A stretch of 64,000 bases of DNA from Manihot esculenta (GCF_001659605.2 NC_035177.2:32070136-32134135); one strand, 5' to 3'. Shown: positions 1 to 13,011, counted from the stretch's first letter. Translations and numbers: made by a program. Notes: generated by a model from the letters alone, not told the origin.

Positions 1-256
1 CTAAACATCAATCTCCAAGGATGGTTGTTAAGATCTTTGCTTGAAAACAGACTGATATTTGATTCTGACTATTTTGGTATCTGCTGTCGTGTTGTGCAAA
101 CTCTTCTGTCTCTTCATATTACCAAGTGATCAAATGAATTGCAGACTTCATGAGATATGAGTTTCATGTTTGTTGCGGTAGATAGAGTTGTTTCTTTTTT
201 ATTTTTTATTTTCCTGGCTCCTCCCCCTCTAAACATATACAGTTCAAATGTTGCAG

Positions 257-1853
257 GACCAGATGCCACAATAGCAGAGCTAACAGATTTCATCTGTGCT
301 GCTCAAATGGCAAAGGCAGCTGATGCGTCCTTGCCAGAAGAGAAGGTAATTCCTTCCTCTTACTGGAAATGTGAAATTGTGAATATTTGATGCAACACTT
401 GAGTGCTTCTTACAAGTCACAATTGTATTCGATTGATTCTGTTTGTTGTCTGCACCAAATTAACAGCCAAAGCTCAAGCATTTTGATGAAGATTATCCTA
501 AACATAAGAAGAGGAGTTATTATGAATATGATATATGGAAGAAGAAACAGCGCATGAGATTGGAGAAGAAGATGCTTCCAGGAGATGATGAGATGATTCG
601 TCTCCCAAATCCAATGATTGGGTTTGGGGTCCCTACTGATCCTGCTATTGTAACTCATAGAACACTGCCAGAAGCTGCTATTGGACCTCCCTATTTTTAC
701 TATGAAAATGTAGCACTTGCTCCGAAAGGGGTTTGGACCACTATTTCACGGTTCTTATATGATGTGGAACCGGAATTTGTTGATTCAAAATATTTCTGTG
801 CTTCTGCAAGAAAAAGGGGCTATGTTCACAATCTTCCTATCCAAAACAGATTTCCCCTCGTTCCTCTTCCTCCACACAGCATACATGAAGCACTGCCTTT
901 GACAAAGAAATGGTGGCCTTCATGGGACACGAGGACAAAACTAAATTGCTTGCAGACTTGCATTGGGAGTGCAAAATTGACAGATAGGATCCGCAAAGCT
1001 GTGGAGGACTATGATGGAGAGCCGCCTTTATCAGTACAGAAGTTTGTTCTTGATCAATGTCGTAAATGGAATTTGGTATGGGTTGGCCGGAATAAAGTTG
1101 CTCCGCTCGAACCAGATGAAGTAGAAATGCTTTTGGGTTTCCCGAGAAACCATACGAGGGGAGGTGGAATAAGTAGGACTGATAGATATAAATCACTTGG
1201 TAACTCATTCCAGGTGGGATTATTGTGTATTTTAAAAATCTCTGTCAAATCTTGTCTGCATATTGCTCAATTTTGCATGAGTTGTTTCTTTCTTACTAAT
1301 TTGCTTTGTAATATTTTTACGCCATATTTTGCTGATGCCCCCCGACCCCCATAGCATATCTCACAAAATTATATCATGTTTGTTTCTGAATTATTCTGAA
1401 TTCTTTGCTGCATATGCATAGGTTGATACTGTTGCATACCATCTGTCAGTTTTGAAAGAGTTGTTCCCTGGAGGTATCAATCTCCTCTCTCTTTTTTCTG
1501 GGATTGGTGGTGCCGAAGTTGGTCTTCATCGGCTTGGCATTCGATTGAAGAACGTTGTTTCTGTTGAGATTTCAGAAGTAAACAGAAATATTGTGAGGTG
1601 CTGGTGGGAGCAAACCAATCAGACAGGGAACTTGATTGACATCGAGGATGTGCAACAACTGAATGCTGATCGATTAGAGCAATTGATGAGCTCGTTTGGC
1701 GGATTTGATCTTGTTGTTGGTGGGAGTCCTTGCAATAATCTTGCGGGTAGCAACAGACACCACCGTGATGGGCTGGAGGGTAAAGAATCCTCTCTTTTCT
1801 TTGATTACTGTCGCATTCTGGACTTGGTCAAGTGTATAATGACTAGAAATTGA
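257..1853 (+). CDS. DRM: DRM-family de novo DNA cytosine methyltransferase, 3' part of gene
   Basis: Three exons are visible: 257-345, 467-1213 and 1422-1853, with GT/AG borders and matching phase; about 421 residues are encoded. The 5' exons lie before the window. The first exon encodes the end of a UBA-like helix segment (AELTDFICAAQMAKAAD). The catalytic domain has the circular permutation typical of DRM enzymes. The motif VI side comes first (YYENV, RKRGYVHNLP), followed by motif X (GNSFQ) at the end of the middle exon. Motif I (LFSGIGGAEVGL), the motif II acidic segment (VVSVEIS) and motif IV with its catalytic Cys (GGSPCNNLAG) are in the last exon. Family knowledge: DRM enzymes perform RNA-directed DNA methylation in all sequence contexts in the nucleus. 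The intact SPC motif argues for an active DRM1/2-like enzyme rather than a degenerate paralogue, but the subtype is inferred. The stop follows about 12 residues after FFDYCR, a normal family end. It is convergent with the next gene. Confidence 0.92.
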
Positions 1854-2842
1854 TGAATTAATGCAACTGATTTTTCTGGTACTTGTACTGAATTGAGACT
1901 GCACATCAATTTCCAATTTTTCTGAGTTAAATTTTTGATGCAGTGATTAGCAATTAGTCTAAAGGTTAACTGTGTTGAAGAAATAAAAAACAAAGCGTGT
2001 AAAGAGTAAAGAGATTGCAAAACGGTGCTTTGATACTAAAGGCCGAGAAAACACGTTTCTTGACTTTTTTTCATTCTTTATTTTTTTTTGGAAATGGGAG
2101 TAGAATCTCGAAATTTAATTTTATAAACGTTTTTTAATGTAAAAATTTAATTTTTAATTCATTTTAGTTATATTTACATAGATTGACATTAGTATAAATT
2201 TTATTGACCATATTATATTATATAAAAAAAACCACTAAGTAATATGTATATACATTTAAAATAAAGTAAAATAGAATTTTTTATATCAAAATAATATGTA
2301 TAAAATGAAAAATGAAAATATATATAATACTATAATAAAATCAAATTATAAAATTTTAAATCAATTATAAACTCAAATGAATATAAAATAAATAAATAAA
2401 ATTTAAATTTTAATCTAAGTATAAATTTTTAAACAAAATTGCATATAATTTACAAATGAAAAATAAATTATTTAAAATAAAATATTAATATATTTATATA
2501 TAACCGTGTAAATAAAGACTTTAAAATCTAAAAAATGACTTAATTTTTTCCTTTTTAACTAGAAAAATATTTTTTATTAATCAATTATTTTGAGTTAAAA
2601 AATGTAAAAAATATTTTCCTTAGCAAACAAATCTTAACCAACAAGTTAATATCCCTTTCTTCTTGTTGCTGCTGTTGTATGAGGAAATGTAAAATGGAAG
2701 AACAAATACCACAGGCCAAAATTTTCTTTCAAACTTTCCAAGCTTGAAGCTGATTACAAAGAATTCACAATGCAGGTAAGACAACCAAGTATGAGCACAG
2801 AAACTTTAAAAAAGTGGATGGGAGAGTGATTTCATCTCTTCA
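1854..2842. other. AT-rich intergenic spacer between convergent genes
   Basis: This holds the 3' flanks of two convergent genes. From about 2060 to 2640 the sequence is almost pure A/T with no reading frame worth calling. The last 200 bases are probably the 3' UTR of the minus-strand gene that follows. I see no RNA gene or mobile-element ends. Confidence 0.6.
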
Positions 2843-4413
2843 TCAATGACATTTGAGTCTTGCAAATGTCAAATAGCCAGTGTGCCCTCTAGATTCACCA
2901 CAAGGCCTAGCCATGACTACAGGAGAACTAGTATTTTCATGCACTTTACGGCTTTCATTCGAACACTGCCTTCGCTTGTAAGGAGGAGATCCGAGAGAAA
3001 CACCTTCATCGCCCTGCCCACAATCCATTTTGCCTTCACGAACTTCGTACATCCGAAGGAGAACCTCGAATGTCCTTATGTCTATGTGGCACCACATGAT
3101 AACATATATCAGCATCCATAGCAAGTTACAGAATGCATATTAGAGAGAGAGAGAGAGAATTTAGAAGGGGCAAGCATCAAGTACTACAACTTACCCGTAA
3201 AATTTGATCTGAGAGTTTCGCAAGAGCGTTGTACTTGCTCAATGCATGGTGAGAAAGAGCACAAAATCCCATCTTGTTTCAACATTTTCCCAGCAGAAGG
3301 AATGGCCAGCCATGGTTGAGGTAGATCCAGAAATACAGAATCAGCCAACCCAGAGTATTCATCTGGAAACCCCTCACCCTGAATGTCTCTAACTCCAACT
3401 GTGACTAAGCTGCTTACTCCTGTCTTCTCAAAATCTTCCCTATTTAAAAATTAAAAAAGAAAAAAAGGGTGATTCAAACATCTTTATTATTTATTGATCC
3501 TGGTGCGAACAGAAGTAGAACCTTCTTCCTCAAGAACCATTACCCAGCCCCAAAAAATAAAAAGGACAAAAAGAAGAAGAAACACTTGATTAGTTCTGAA
3601 GCTTAGCTTCAACTAAAGTAACTAATCTAATTGCAAGGCAACTATCTAAATAAATATCGTGTTTCTTTCCCTCCTAGTTTGGCCTTTGTTCCATTTCCTA
3701 ATTAGAACATGTTCTTCTGAGTATATTAATTAAATATATTAACTGGTCTTTTATACTACGAGTAGGCGAGATCACTTTTTCGATTATGGATAACAAATCC
3801 AATATCATTATTTTTGGGTCCTATTTGAACAGAATTTAGTGTTTTCATTAATTCTTATGAAATATTCAACTCATTTTAACAATTGAAAAATTCATACTAA
3901 TAAATACTAAAATCACAAATATTAAATCAGGAGGCACCATATAACGGGAAACCCCACTACATACCTTGCTGAAGCAGCCCTTTGTTCATGGAAATCAAAT
4001 GTATAAACATGTCCTGTAGGAGCCACAGCCCTTGCAAGCGAGGTTGTTAAAGATCCACTACCAGTACCAGACTCAAGTACCAAACAACCAGGAACTATCT
4101 CTAAGTATGTAATCACAAAGGAAATATCAGCAATATAAAGAATCTGAGTCCTGTGGCTTAAAACCATAGTCCATAGTTCAGGTGTTGGAGCTAATAAGTA
4201 GACAAATCCACCCTTGTTGCTAAACACTTTGGACCCAAAAGGCTTTCCAATCCAGTCTGAATGTTTAAATACACCAAAACGGTTCTGGAGCACTGAAGTC
4301 TCACATGCTTTAATAGCCTTCATTGAATCATGCTTCTCATAGACGATAACCAAATCTCCATCTCTTATGTACTGGGTAAATGATAACTTCTTGGATGGAT
4401 CAATAAGCAACAT
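2843..4413 (-). CDS. TRM61: tRNA (adenine-58-N1)-methyltransferase catalytic subunit (TRM61/TRMT61A type)
   Basis: Minus-strand coding exons are 4413-3965, 3439-3195 and 3081-2843, giving 310 residues. All junctions are GT/AG and keep frame. The start at 4413 is chosen because family members begin with a short stretch before the conserved DPSKK segment; an in-frame upstream ATG at 4455 would add 14 residues. The SAM-binding motif is at residues 112-121 (LVLESGTGSG), and the catalytic Asp lies in DLPQPW (about residue 188). SFSPCIEQVQ is also characteristic. Family knowledge: TRM61 pairs with TRM6 and methylates A58 in the T-loop of tRNAs, in the nucleus. The C-terminal 40 or so residues are polar and low in conservation. 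A 5' UTR exon is likely near 5757-5830, separated by an intron of about 1.3 kb. Its acceptor is at 4459, its donor at 5756. Confidence 0.93.
3142..3159. repeat. (GA)n microsatellite in TRM61 intron
   Basis: A run of alternating AG lies in the intron between the second and third coding exons of the TRM61-like gene. Confidence 0.8.
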
Positions 4414-4458
4414 CTTTAAATAAGGGTCTGTTGATGTAGGGGCCAGTAGAAGCAAACT

Positions 4459-5756
4459 CTGTCATGAATGGAATGTAAATGAGGATAAGCAAACTAACTA
4501 GTAATAGAGAACCCTATCACAACCATCTGATGCTTTTGTCTGATAAATATTAGCAGGTCTTTCACAAGTACTATTTTCTCTTTCATGTGCTAATAGAAGA
4601 TCCGAGAGCAAGCTCATGACAAAACTTAAGCTTATTTTCATATTCGAATAGCATCCAACACAAGTCTAAAAAAACTTAAGCTTGTTTTCATATTTGAATA
4701 GCATCCAACATAAGTCTACATCAATGAGCAAGCCCATGACAAAACTTAAGCTTATTTTCATATTCGAATAGCATCCAACATAAGTCTAAAAAAACTTAAG
4801 CTTGTTTTCATATTTGAATAGCATCCAACATAAGTCTACATCAATTAGTTGGTAAAAGTAAAACGTGAAAGTTAACTTTACAACTTTACCCCCCACAAAG
4901 GATTGAATTTACAGCAACATTAAACAGTGACCAAGGTATATCTTAATTGGTAGCATATTGCCTCTTCTCTTACCAGTGCTTGTGTTCAAACCATCCCTTT
5001 TGCACCACTTCAGTAGTAAAGGCGACGAAGGGTAATTGTATGAGTCCTTAATTCCCATTACAGCAAAGAGAATTCCTCAAAGAAGCAATCTAAAACAATC
5101 ACATAAAACACATGGATGGCTTATGCAATCCAATATGTAACAGGCCATGGTGTAAGCTGACTTGCTACCCATATCTCCAACCCAATCAACAAGACAACTC
5201 TTGATTTGAATTCTCCATGCCCTTGGCATTGGTTTTAGGTTATCATTGATCCATGAAATAATCCATGATGTTGAATTTAAAAGCAACATTCATAGGTTTC
5301 ATCTTTCAACAATGGATAACTCAACTCAAATCAGTCAGAATCCCAATGCATATCATCTACATGAATTCACATTCTCCATTATATTATGTTAAGGGCCAAT
5401 CTCCATGTGAGCTATTATGATACTACTACAACTTACAATATACATAAGATTATAAGCAGAAACACTACTAACAAAATAAGAAAACAAAAAGCTAAAACCC
5501 AAGGACCAGCAGCCACATCCCAGACGTAGCTGGTAGAGCATAGACAGTAGTCAAAATGCAGAAGAAGCTCAATAGAACAAAAATAAACCACACCCACTAT
5601 CCATTGAAACAAAACAACTTCGAAATTTAGAAAAAAAAATCATGAAAAATTGTGTCCAAGAAATTGAAGATTACACTAATTAACCAACCCATAATCGAGG
5701 TGCAAGTCCCATAATTTAGAGAATTAAAAAGAATAACGAAAAACAAAAACACTTAC
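4459..5756 (-). other. TRM61: Inferred 5' UTR intron of TRM61 gene
   Basis: On the minus strand a strong donor (ACAA|GTAAGT) at 5756/5755 and an acceptor ending GACAG at 4459 define an intron between a leader exon and the start codon at 4413. No protein-coding frame of note lies inside; the short frames there do not look conserved. It also contains the 240-base tandem repeat at 4607-4846. Confidence 0.55.
4607..4846. repeat. 120-bp tandem duplication in TRM61 5' UTR intron
   Basis: Two consecutive copies of a unit of about 120 bases (4607-4726 and 4727-4846) are nearly identical. Each unit holds two diverged sub-copies of about 55 bases. The shared sub-copy core contains ACTTAAGCTT, then TTTTCATATT, then GAATAGCATCCAACA. 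The structure indicates two rounds of duplication. It lies wholly inside the inferred 5' UTR intron. Confidence 0.85.
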
Positions 5757-5935
5757 TTGTAATTGGCAATGAGGAGGCCCTAAGGAGGAGGAAATAAGAG
5801 ACCAACGGCTTGCTGCTTCGAGTAGGGTTCTCTGTTCTCCCTTCCGTTTCCTCTATTCTCATTCATTTTGCTTTTGGGCTATTGGGTGCTTCTTCGGAAA
5901 CCAGCCTGATCAATAAGCATGGCCCAATTCATGGG
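5757..5935 (-). promoter_or_regulatory. TRM61 leader exon and promoter with TGGGCY (site II-like) motifs
   Basis: Upstream of the putative leader exon, TGGGCT occurs on the + strand near 5873-5880 (TTTTGGGCTATTGGG) and TGGGCC on the minus strand near 5920 (GGCCCAATT). TGGGCC/T elements are known plant promoter sites of genes for translation and RNA processing, often bound by TCP factors. A partial telo-box (AACCCTA, minus strand) lies in the leader at about 5821. The assignment is inferred from motifs and position only. Confidence 0.45.
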
Positions 5936-5959
5936 ACTTCTTCCATTCCATCGGCGATT

Positions 5960-8627
5960 TGGGGCTTCCAATTTGTGAAAATACTTATCTGGACGGATTC
6001 ACTATCAATAGATCCCTTTATAAAATTTTTTTTAAATATTTAAAAATTTTAAAATTTTAGTATTTTTATCAATTTTAATTTTAGCTTAATTTAAATTTTA
6101 GTATTAATTTTAATTCACTGTTAAAATTGAAATGAGAAATTATTGATGAGTTGTGCTCACGTAGATCAAAGTTTTATAATAAAAAAATTTTAAACTTTTT
6201 AATTTTTATCAATTATAATTTTATTTTAAGTATAATTAATCAATTAATTTTAATTTAAATTAGTTAAAATTAATATTATTACTTAATACAATAAAAAATT
6301 AATATATATATTTATTTATTTTATATATTATATTAAATAAACTAAGTAAATATAATTTATTATTAAGGTATTATCTATATCAGTATAACTCAATTTTAAC
6401 TTAATATCTCTAATCAAATTTTTTTTCAAGTAAAACATGTTTTAATTGATAATTGTAATTTATTTTTATTATTTAAATATAAATATTTTAAATGATGCAC
6501 AAATATTCTGTATATTTAAATATTAATTAAAATTTATTTAACGTAAATATTAATTTTTATTAAATTATAAATATTTACTGTTGTTAAAATTATCACACTT
6601 ATTATTAGTAAGCAATTTAGGTTTTTTTTTTTTAATATTAATAGCTAGCAAGCGATTGGCATTATTTGATTAACATTAGATAAAGTTAGATTTGATAAAC
6701 TAACAGGTTTTTTTTTTCTTAAAATATTATAAATTCATACTAGTATTAGTGTCTGTTTATTTTATATAAAATTATTTAAAAAATTAGTTAATAAAAATAT
6801 TTTTTAATAAAAAAATAAATTATTTTTTAAAAAAATTTGTTTTCTTTTTTAAAAAGAGAAGTTATTTTATGATTTTTATTAAACTTTTATATATAAATTT
6901 ATTAATAAATTTATTTTTTAAATTAAAATTAAATAATAAAAAATAATTTATTTTATTAAAAAATATTTTATGCGGATAATATTTTTTATGAAAAATAAAT
7001 ATAAATTGTTTTTCATAAATAAAGGAAGGCTTAGTTAATATCAGTCTTTTTTTTTAATTAATATCAATCCTTTTAAATTATTAACTATTTATTATTTTAT
7101 TAAATTAAAATCTTTTCAAACTATTAACTATTTAATTTTCTATTATTTTTCATTAAACTAAAATACGTTTATCCGTAATTAACAACTGAAATTTGATTAA
7201 TTCTGATAAATTATCTTATAAAATAAGATAAAATTTCCTTTTCTTATTTTAAAAGTAGGATTTTTGTTTTCCTTATTTTTTCAAACTAAATGAAAAAATA
7301 AAAAATGATAAAATTTACTTATTTAATTATAAAAAAGTGGTTGATAAAATAAATATGATTTAAAAAATAAAAAAAAATTAGTTGGGATGATAATACGATA
7401 AAGTTGTAAAGAAAAATAATAATTTTGTAGAATTTGTAATAAAAAAATCAATATTTATAATTTTCAGTTTTATTTATTTTTTATTTTAAAAACGTTTCTA
7501 TTAAATAGTAATAATAAAAATAAAATATTAACAATGGAAAAAGTTATAAAAAATTAAAAATTAAACAAATGCACCACTAATTATCAATGATTTACAAACA
7601 AATTTGAAAATTTGTTTAAATTTGTTGATAGTTTTGGGATCTGTTCATAATTTTGAAGATTTATTGTTTAGAAACAGATTTCAAATATGTAGATAAATTG
7701 TTTATATAAAATTTTCTTTTAATTTCTTTTCTTCCGTCATTATTTTTATATATTTTGTTCTTTTATTTCTTTATCCTTTCGATATTCTTAATTTATTTTT
7801 TTTTCTCATTTTATTTTATTAAATTTTCATTTTTTTCCCCTCATTTCTCTTTCTCTCTGCAGCCTCCACATTAACTAGAATTGTAACTGGTTTTTATCAC
7901 TCCATGATGAGTAATAGGCTGCATGTGAGAGTAAAGGGACATGGATTCCATTTGCAATTCACATTCCTCACTCAACCATACAGATATAATCATAAATAAG
8001 AGTAGAGTTGCAGGCTTCAATAGCCCTTGTGAATGGATGAAAAGTCAGATCCAAAACGATGAGGGCATCTTCAAGGATGCACATATATGGTCAAAATTAG
8101 ACTTTGCATGCTTTATATTTTAATTAATGGATTAATTTATGTTTAATAATATATTTTAATTAGATTGTTGCTATGAGTGCTACAGTTCTAATGAGAGTAA
8201 TGCAAGTAATTAATTAATGCCAATTTCAACTCGATTTTAAAATTAATTTAATAAAAGATTATAATTAGTTGATAAGAAAAAAATCACAATATTAAGTTTA
8301 TATAATTAAATTGGAGTGTGATTGATCGTACAAAATTAAATTTATATATGTTCTTATTTTGAATCTCTTCGATAAAATAAAGATATTTATCTCTTCCATA
8401 AAATAAAGACATTTATCTTATTAAATGAGAAAAACCAACATGCCATGAGGCGGATAAGCAGAGACAGAAACAGGTTTGAAGTGGTGCAACTTTGAGAAGA
8501 ATATATAAGTGATGAATCAACATCGCTAGCTAGCGGCAGAAACAAATCCTCTTTATTTTGTCACCATTCTATAAAATAAGATGGTAGAATGAGGATATTA
8601 ACACAAACACACATCAGCTAATTGTAG
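5960..8627. other. AT-rich intergenic region
   Basis: This is almost entirely A/T-rich sequence with many homopolymer runs. A less AT-rich island at about 7850-8125 contains a 60-codon frame (7941-8123) that I do not recognise and do not call as a gene. No terminal repeats or target duplications are evident by eye. The final 250 bases lead into the 3' end of the first germin-like gene. Confidence 0.6.
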
Positions 8628-9384
8628 CTATCCCTCTGATGGATCCACCCAATGTTCTTTTTGAAGCTTGCTCACTAGATCTTTGTCCAGATGAAACGCC
8701 TTGGTTAGAACATCAGGATTAATGGGTGGTTCAGATCCAAAAACTGCATTTGCTATTGTATTGACTCCTGGGTTTTGGCTACTTAATGCCGCCAGAGCAA
8801 CTGCTGGGGTTTTTCCAATATTCAACTGGAAGTGAATCAGCCCAAATGGAAACACAAACACATCTCCTGGCTTTAAAACTTTGGCGAAAAGACGATGACC
8901 AGGATTCGAAGTGACAAAACCTGCATAAACTGTTCCTTCCAAGACTGTGAGGATCTCTGCAGCTCGAGGGTGATAGTGTGGTGGGTTTAGGCCACCATTT
9001 GCTGCATAATCAATACGAACTAATGTAATCCCATTAGTGTTAAGTCCTGGGATCACATCGGCAGATACGATATTGACATGCACTCCAAGTTGATTTGAGG
9101 TGTCTCCGACTACATTAAGTCCAGAAAAGAAGAAATCATCCACTGTAACACGAGCTGGATCCTTGCAGAACTTTCCATTCACAAACACTGCATCAAGGAA
9201 AATGTAGTTTTCAGTTAGAGAATATTATTGATAACTTCAAAAGAGAAAGAAAGAACATACCAGCAGATTTAGTGGCATTGGTTGCTACACAGAAGTCTTG
9301 GAGAGGGCTGGGGTCATAGGCAGTGGCAAAGGAGGAAGCCAAGGCCAAGACAGCGAGAGCTACGAGGAAATTAGAAACTTTCAT
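8628..9384 (-). CDS. Germin-like protein 1 (secreted cupin)
   Basis: There are two exons on the minus strand, 9384-9261 (124 nt) and 9187-8628. The junction is GT/AG, and they encode 227 residues, the usual germin-like length. A hydrophobic signal peptide occupies about residues 1-22, with likely cleavage before [10 protein letters not shown]. Cys32 and Cys49 (DFC, GKFC) match the conserved disulphide pair. Germin box 2 ([16 protein letters not shown]) supplies His112, His114 and Glu119; box 3 (GLIHFQ) supplies His160. Together these are the four cupin metal ligands. A glycosylation sequon, NAT, lies at 36-38. Family knowledge: germin-like proteins are apoplastic Mn-binding cupins, commonly with superoxide dismutase activity, and form hexamers. 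Oxalate oxidase activity is not predictable from sequence here. It is one of a tandem pair with the gene at 12223-13011. Confidence 0.95.
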
Positions 9385-9440
9385 CGTGGTTTTACTTGGA
9401 TTCTGTGTTTAGTGCTTAACTAAAGCTAGTTAAGACAGGA

Positions 9441-9450
9441 ATTTATAATC
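9441..9450 (-). promoter_or_regulatory. TATA box of germin-like gene 1
   Basis: The minus strand reads GATTATAAAT about 60 bases upstream of the ATG at 9384, the expected distance for a plant TATA box with a short leader. Confidence 0.6.
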
Positions 9451-10821
9451 TTACACGGACTGCATGGCTGTCTATAGACCCTTTTTTTTAATAAAAGTTT
9501 ATAGACTTTTCTAGAGAAAAATAAAAAATAAAAAAACCCTACTAATTAGCACTGTTGATTACTCTTATGTATACGCCACATTGATGACTAGAAAATTGTG
9601 AGTAATATTCATTGGTGGTTTGCAGCCTCTAACTCAATTATTTTGATTACATTTTTCTATGGAAGTGGGCGAGGCGTTATTCTCAGTATCTTTCATTTTT
9701 TAAATTTCAAAACCTAAGTTATATAATAATATTACCTGTTAAGTCTGCTATTGATATTACCTGCACTGGATACATACGATGGTGATTTTGAAACAGCCGG
9801 TGAAGGAATTAGTTAATTATTTAATCAATTCAAGTATCTTCCAAAATTGGAATTTCTCCATCACTGATCTTATAATAATTGCACCTTTATAAAAAAAGTT
9901 TTTTTTAAAGATAACTTATTCTATTACTTAATTTTAATTTAAAAAATTTATTCATTTTTTAAAAATATGTCGAAAGCTAAAAAATAAAATATTTTTCATA
10001 AAATAAATAAAATCTTATACCTATTCTTTCTTATGTACTAATTCTTTTTTATAAATTCACAAGTTTAGTTTTTAATATATAAAATATTACTTTTTGCTCG
10101 CATTTTTTTATTATTTTATATTTAATAATTATTTTTTATTGAATATTATATTTTAAATTATTATATAAATAATTAATTTCTAAAAACTGATAATTAATTA
10201 ATTGCTATTACAACCGTGAGTGTACCAAATATGCCTATGTGTTATAGGGGAGGAAGAGGTTTAAAATACTCGTTGACTTTTTTTTTTTTTAAATCTATCA
10301 ACTTGTTTTTCTTATTACCTTTTTCATGCATCAATTAATTAGATAAATCCAAGTTGTTTTTATTTATACTCGAATTCTTTTAATTTAATATCTATAAAAA
10401 ATTAAATATTTATTATAATTTACATTCATAAATTTAATGTATTTAAGAGATGTCAAGTTCTTTTCACCTTCAACTCTTATTTTTAAAAATATATTTATTA
10501 TAATTTATATTTATATTTAATATTTTAAATAATATAATTAAATCTTTTGGGTTAGAATTATAATCAACTGATTAAATTTGAATTTATATAAATTATTTTT
10601 TAAATACATATCTTTATTATAATAATGTCATTTTTTTATTAATCTTATTATTCATTTTATATTTTTATTTTTATATAATATAGTAAATAATAATAAAAGC
10701 TTAAAATATGAAAAATATAAAAATTATTGAATATTTTCATTATTAATTGAAAGTAAAGTTTTTTAAATATAAAAATATATACATAATTCGTAATATTGAC
10801 TATGAATATTTATTGAAATAC

Positions 10822-10875
<54 letters not shown>

Positions 10876-12222
10876 TATATGTGATATTTTATATAATTGA
10901 AATTATTTGTAATAAATATTTATTCAATATATTATATTTAATATTACATATAATAAATATAAAATATATTTAATTTTAATATAAAATTTAAGTTAAAAAA
11001 TTATATGTTTTATTAATAATATAAAAATTTTGGATTGAAGATATTTTTAATTCAATTTCTAAATTCTTACAAATTTAGAAATTGAATTAAATAGAATTAA
11101 ATTTAATTAAAGACTATATTATAATTTATTATTTTTTTCAAATTCAATTTAATTTTCTTGATTATAATTGTATCAAATTAAAAAAGTTTAATTTTATTAT
11201 TCCAAATATAAATGTGAATTACTATAAATATTTATTTTTTAAATATTTCTTAATTTAATAATCTGTGTAAAATATTATTTAAAAATTAATTTATATTTTA
11301 ATTTTTAACAATTAAATAAAATATTTATATATATATATATAAAATTATTTATTTATGTAAATAAGTTGGGATAGCGAAATAATTAATATATAAAATTTGA
11401 ACTTTGAATTCAAAACCACTATGCATATTATTTAAAAAATTTGCAGTGGTCTTAAATTCAATTATATACTATTAACATTGGATCCAACACTCATAAAATT
11501 CGACTTACAAACATTCCTAGATGTTAGCTAATTGATAATAAATAAATATTAAATAGTACAATTTGATAAAGTTTTATCTAACTAAAACTCGATAATAAAA
11601 ATAATATATCATATAAATATAATTTTTTTAATTAAAAAAATAGATAATAGATAATTTTACTATATTATATGTATTTTATTATTAAGATAAATAAATAAAA
11701 ATCAAAAAAAAATTATTTCATAATCTCAAACTTACTAATTAGTTTTTCAATTTTAAAAGATACATTAAAATATATTTAATATTTTAAAAAGTATATTAGT
11801 TAATTTTATTTATTAATCTATTAAATATTTTAATATTTAGTTCCTATTATTTTAAAAAATTTATCAATTTTTTAAAAATTTACTAATTAGTTTCTCATAT
11901 CAAGGTCATTTTAGACTTTTTTATAATATTTAACAATTAAAACTAACGGAAGAACTAACTAATAGAATTTTTAAAATATCAAAGACATTTTAATATATTT
12001 TTTAATATCGAGTGACTAACGAATTTTTCTATATTATAAGAATTAAGTAGAATACGCTACAATATACATGGACATTGAAAACTCATTGATCTTATTACCT
12101 TATTATTATGCATCAATACATTGGAAGATAAACACAAACAATATGGAAATATTTCCTTATTCATATATTACAATTAATGGCCAAATGACCTAATGTGGTG
12201 ACCTTAGTTTGCTTCAGTATAT
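9451..12222. other. AT-rich spacer between the two germin-like genes
   Basis: About 2.7 kb is dominated by A/T, with no coding frame worth calling. It contains a long (TA)n microsatellite at 10826-10871 and a shorter one near 11328-11341. I find no clear element ends by eye. Confidence 0.6.
10826..10871. repeat. (AT)n microsatellite, about 23 units
   Basis: An uninterrupted alternating A-T tract of about 46 bases. Confidence 0.95.
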
Positions 12223-13011
12223 TCAAGAATAGCTGTTGAGATCTGATGGATTCACCCACTCTTGTTTCTGAAGTTTGGTGACAAGATCCTTGTCAAGATG
12301 AAATGCCCTTGTTAGAACATCAGGATTAATGGATGGACTAGCTCCAAAAACAGTATTTGCAGCTGTTACAACTCCTGGATTTTGACTGTTCAATGCAGCT
12401 AGTGCAACCGCTGGTTCCTTTCCAATATTCAACTGAAAGTGAATCAGCCCTAATGGGAACACAAAAACATCTCCTGCCTTTAGAACTTTGGAAAAAACAC
12501 GATGATCAGGATTTGATGTTATAAAACCAGCATACAAGGTTCCTTCCAAAACAGTTAAGATCTCTGAAGCTCGAGGGTGATGGTGGGGTGGGTTCAGTCC
12601 GCCGTTTGCTTCAAAGTCAATACGAACAATAGATAAGCCATTGGTGTTGAGGCCAGGTATTGAATCCACAGTTAAAAGATTGGTACGTGCTCCAAGTTGT
12701 TTTGAGGTTTCTCTAGCGACGTTAAGCCCAGAATAAAAGAAATCATCTGCTGTGACATGGTCTGGATCCTTGCAGAATTTTCCATTCACCAATACTACAT
12801 GAAAGAAAGACAGTTTCATTTATTACCATCAATGAAAAGCTGAAGAAATGAAAATAAACTTGAAAAAAAAAAACTAAATTTGCATACCACGAGAGCTGGC
12901 GTCATCAGTTGCCACACAGAAATCCTGGAGAGGGCTAGGGTCATAGGCAATGGCAAATGAGGTAGCCAAAGCCAAGAAAGCAAGAGCTAAAAGGAAATTG
13001 GCAGGTTTCAT
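12223..13011 (-). CDS. Germin-like protein 2 (secreted cupin)
   Basis: Two exons on the minus strand, 13011-12888 (124 nt, the same length as in the neighbouring paralogue) and 12794-12223, encode 231 residues. A signal peptide covers about residues 1-22, before [10 protein letters not shown]. Cys32 and Cys49 form the expected disulphide. The metal ligands are His112, His114 and Glu119 in the [16 protein letters not shown] box and His160 in GLIHFQ, exactly as in the copy at 8628-9384. The protein ends with a short extra tail (DLNSYS) absent from its neighbour. Same strand, same intron position and high similarity show a tandem duplication. Expected role: apoplastic Mn-cupin with possible superoxide dismutase activity (family knowledge). 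Confidence 0.95.

Noticed and set aside
145..178. Extra DRM exon after an AG at 143-144
   Set aside because: Two of three frames hit stops at once, and the piece does not resemble DRM sequence; probably intron.
7941..8123. 60-codon frame in a less AT-rich island
   Set aside because: No recognisable domain, no splice context and low complexity; insufficient to call a gene.
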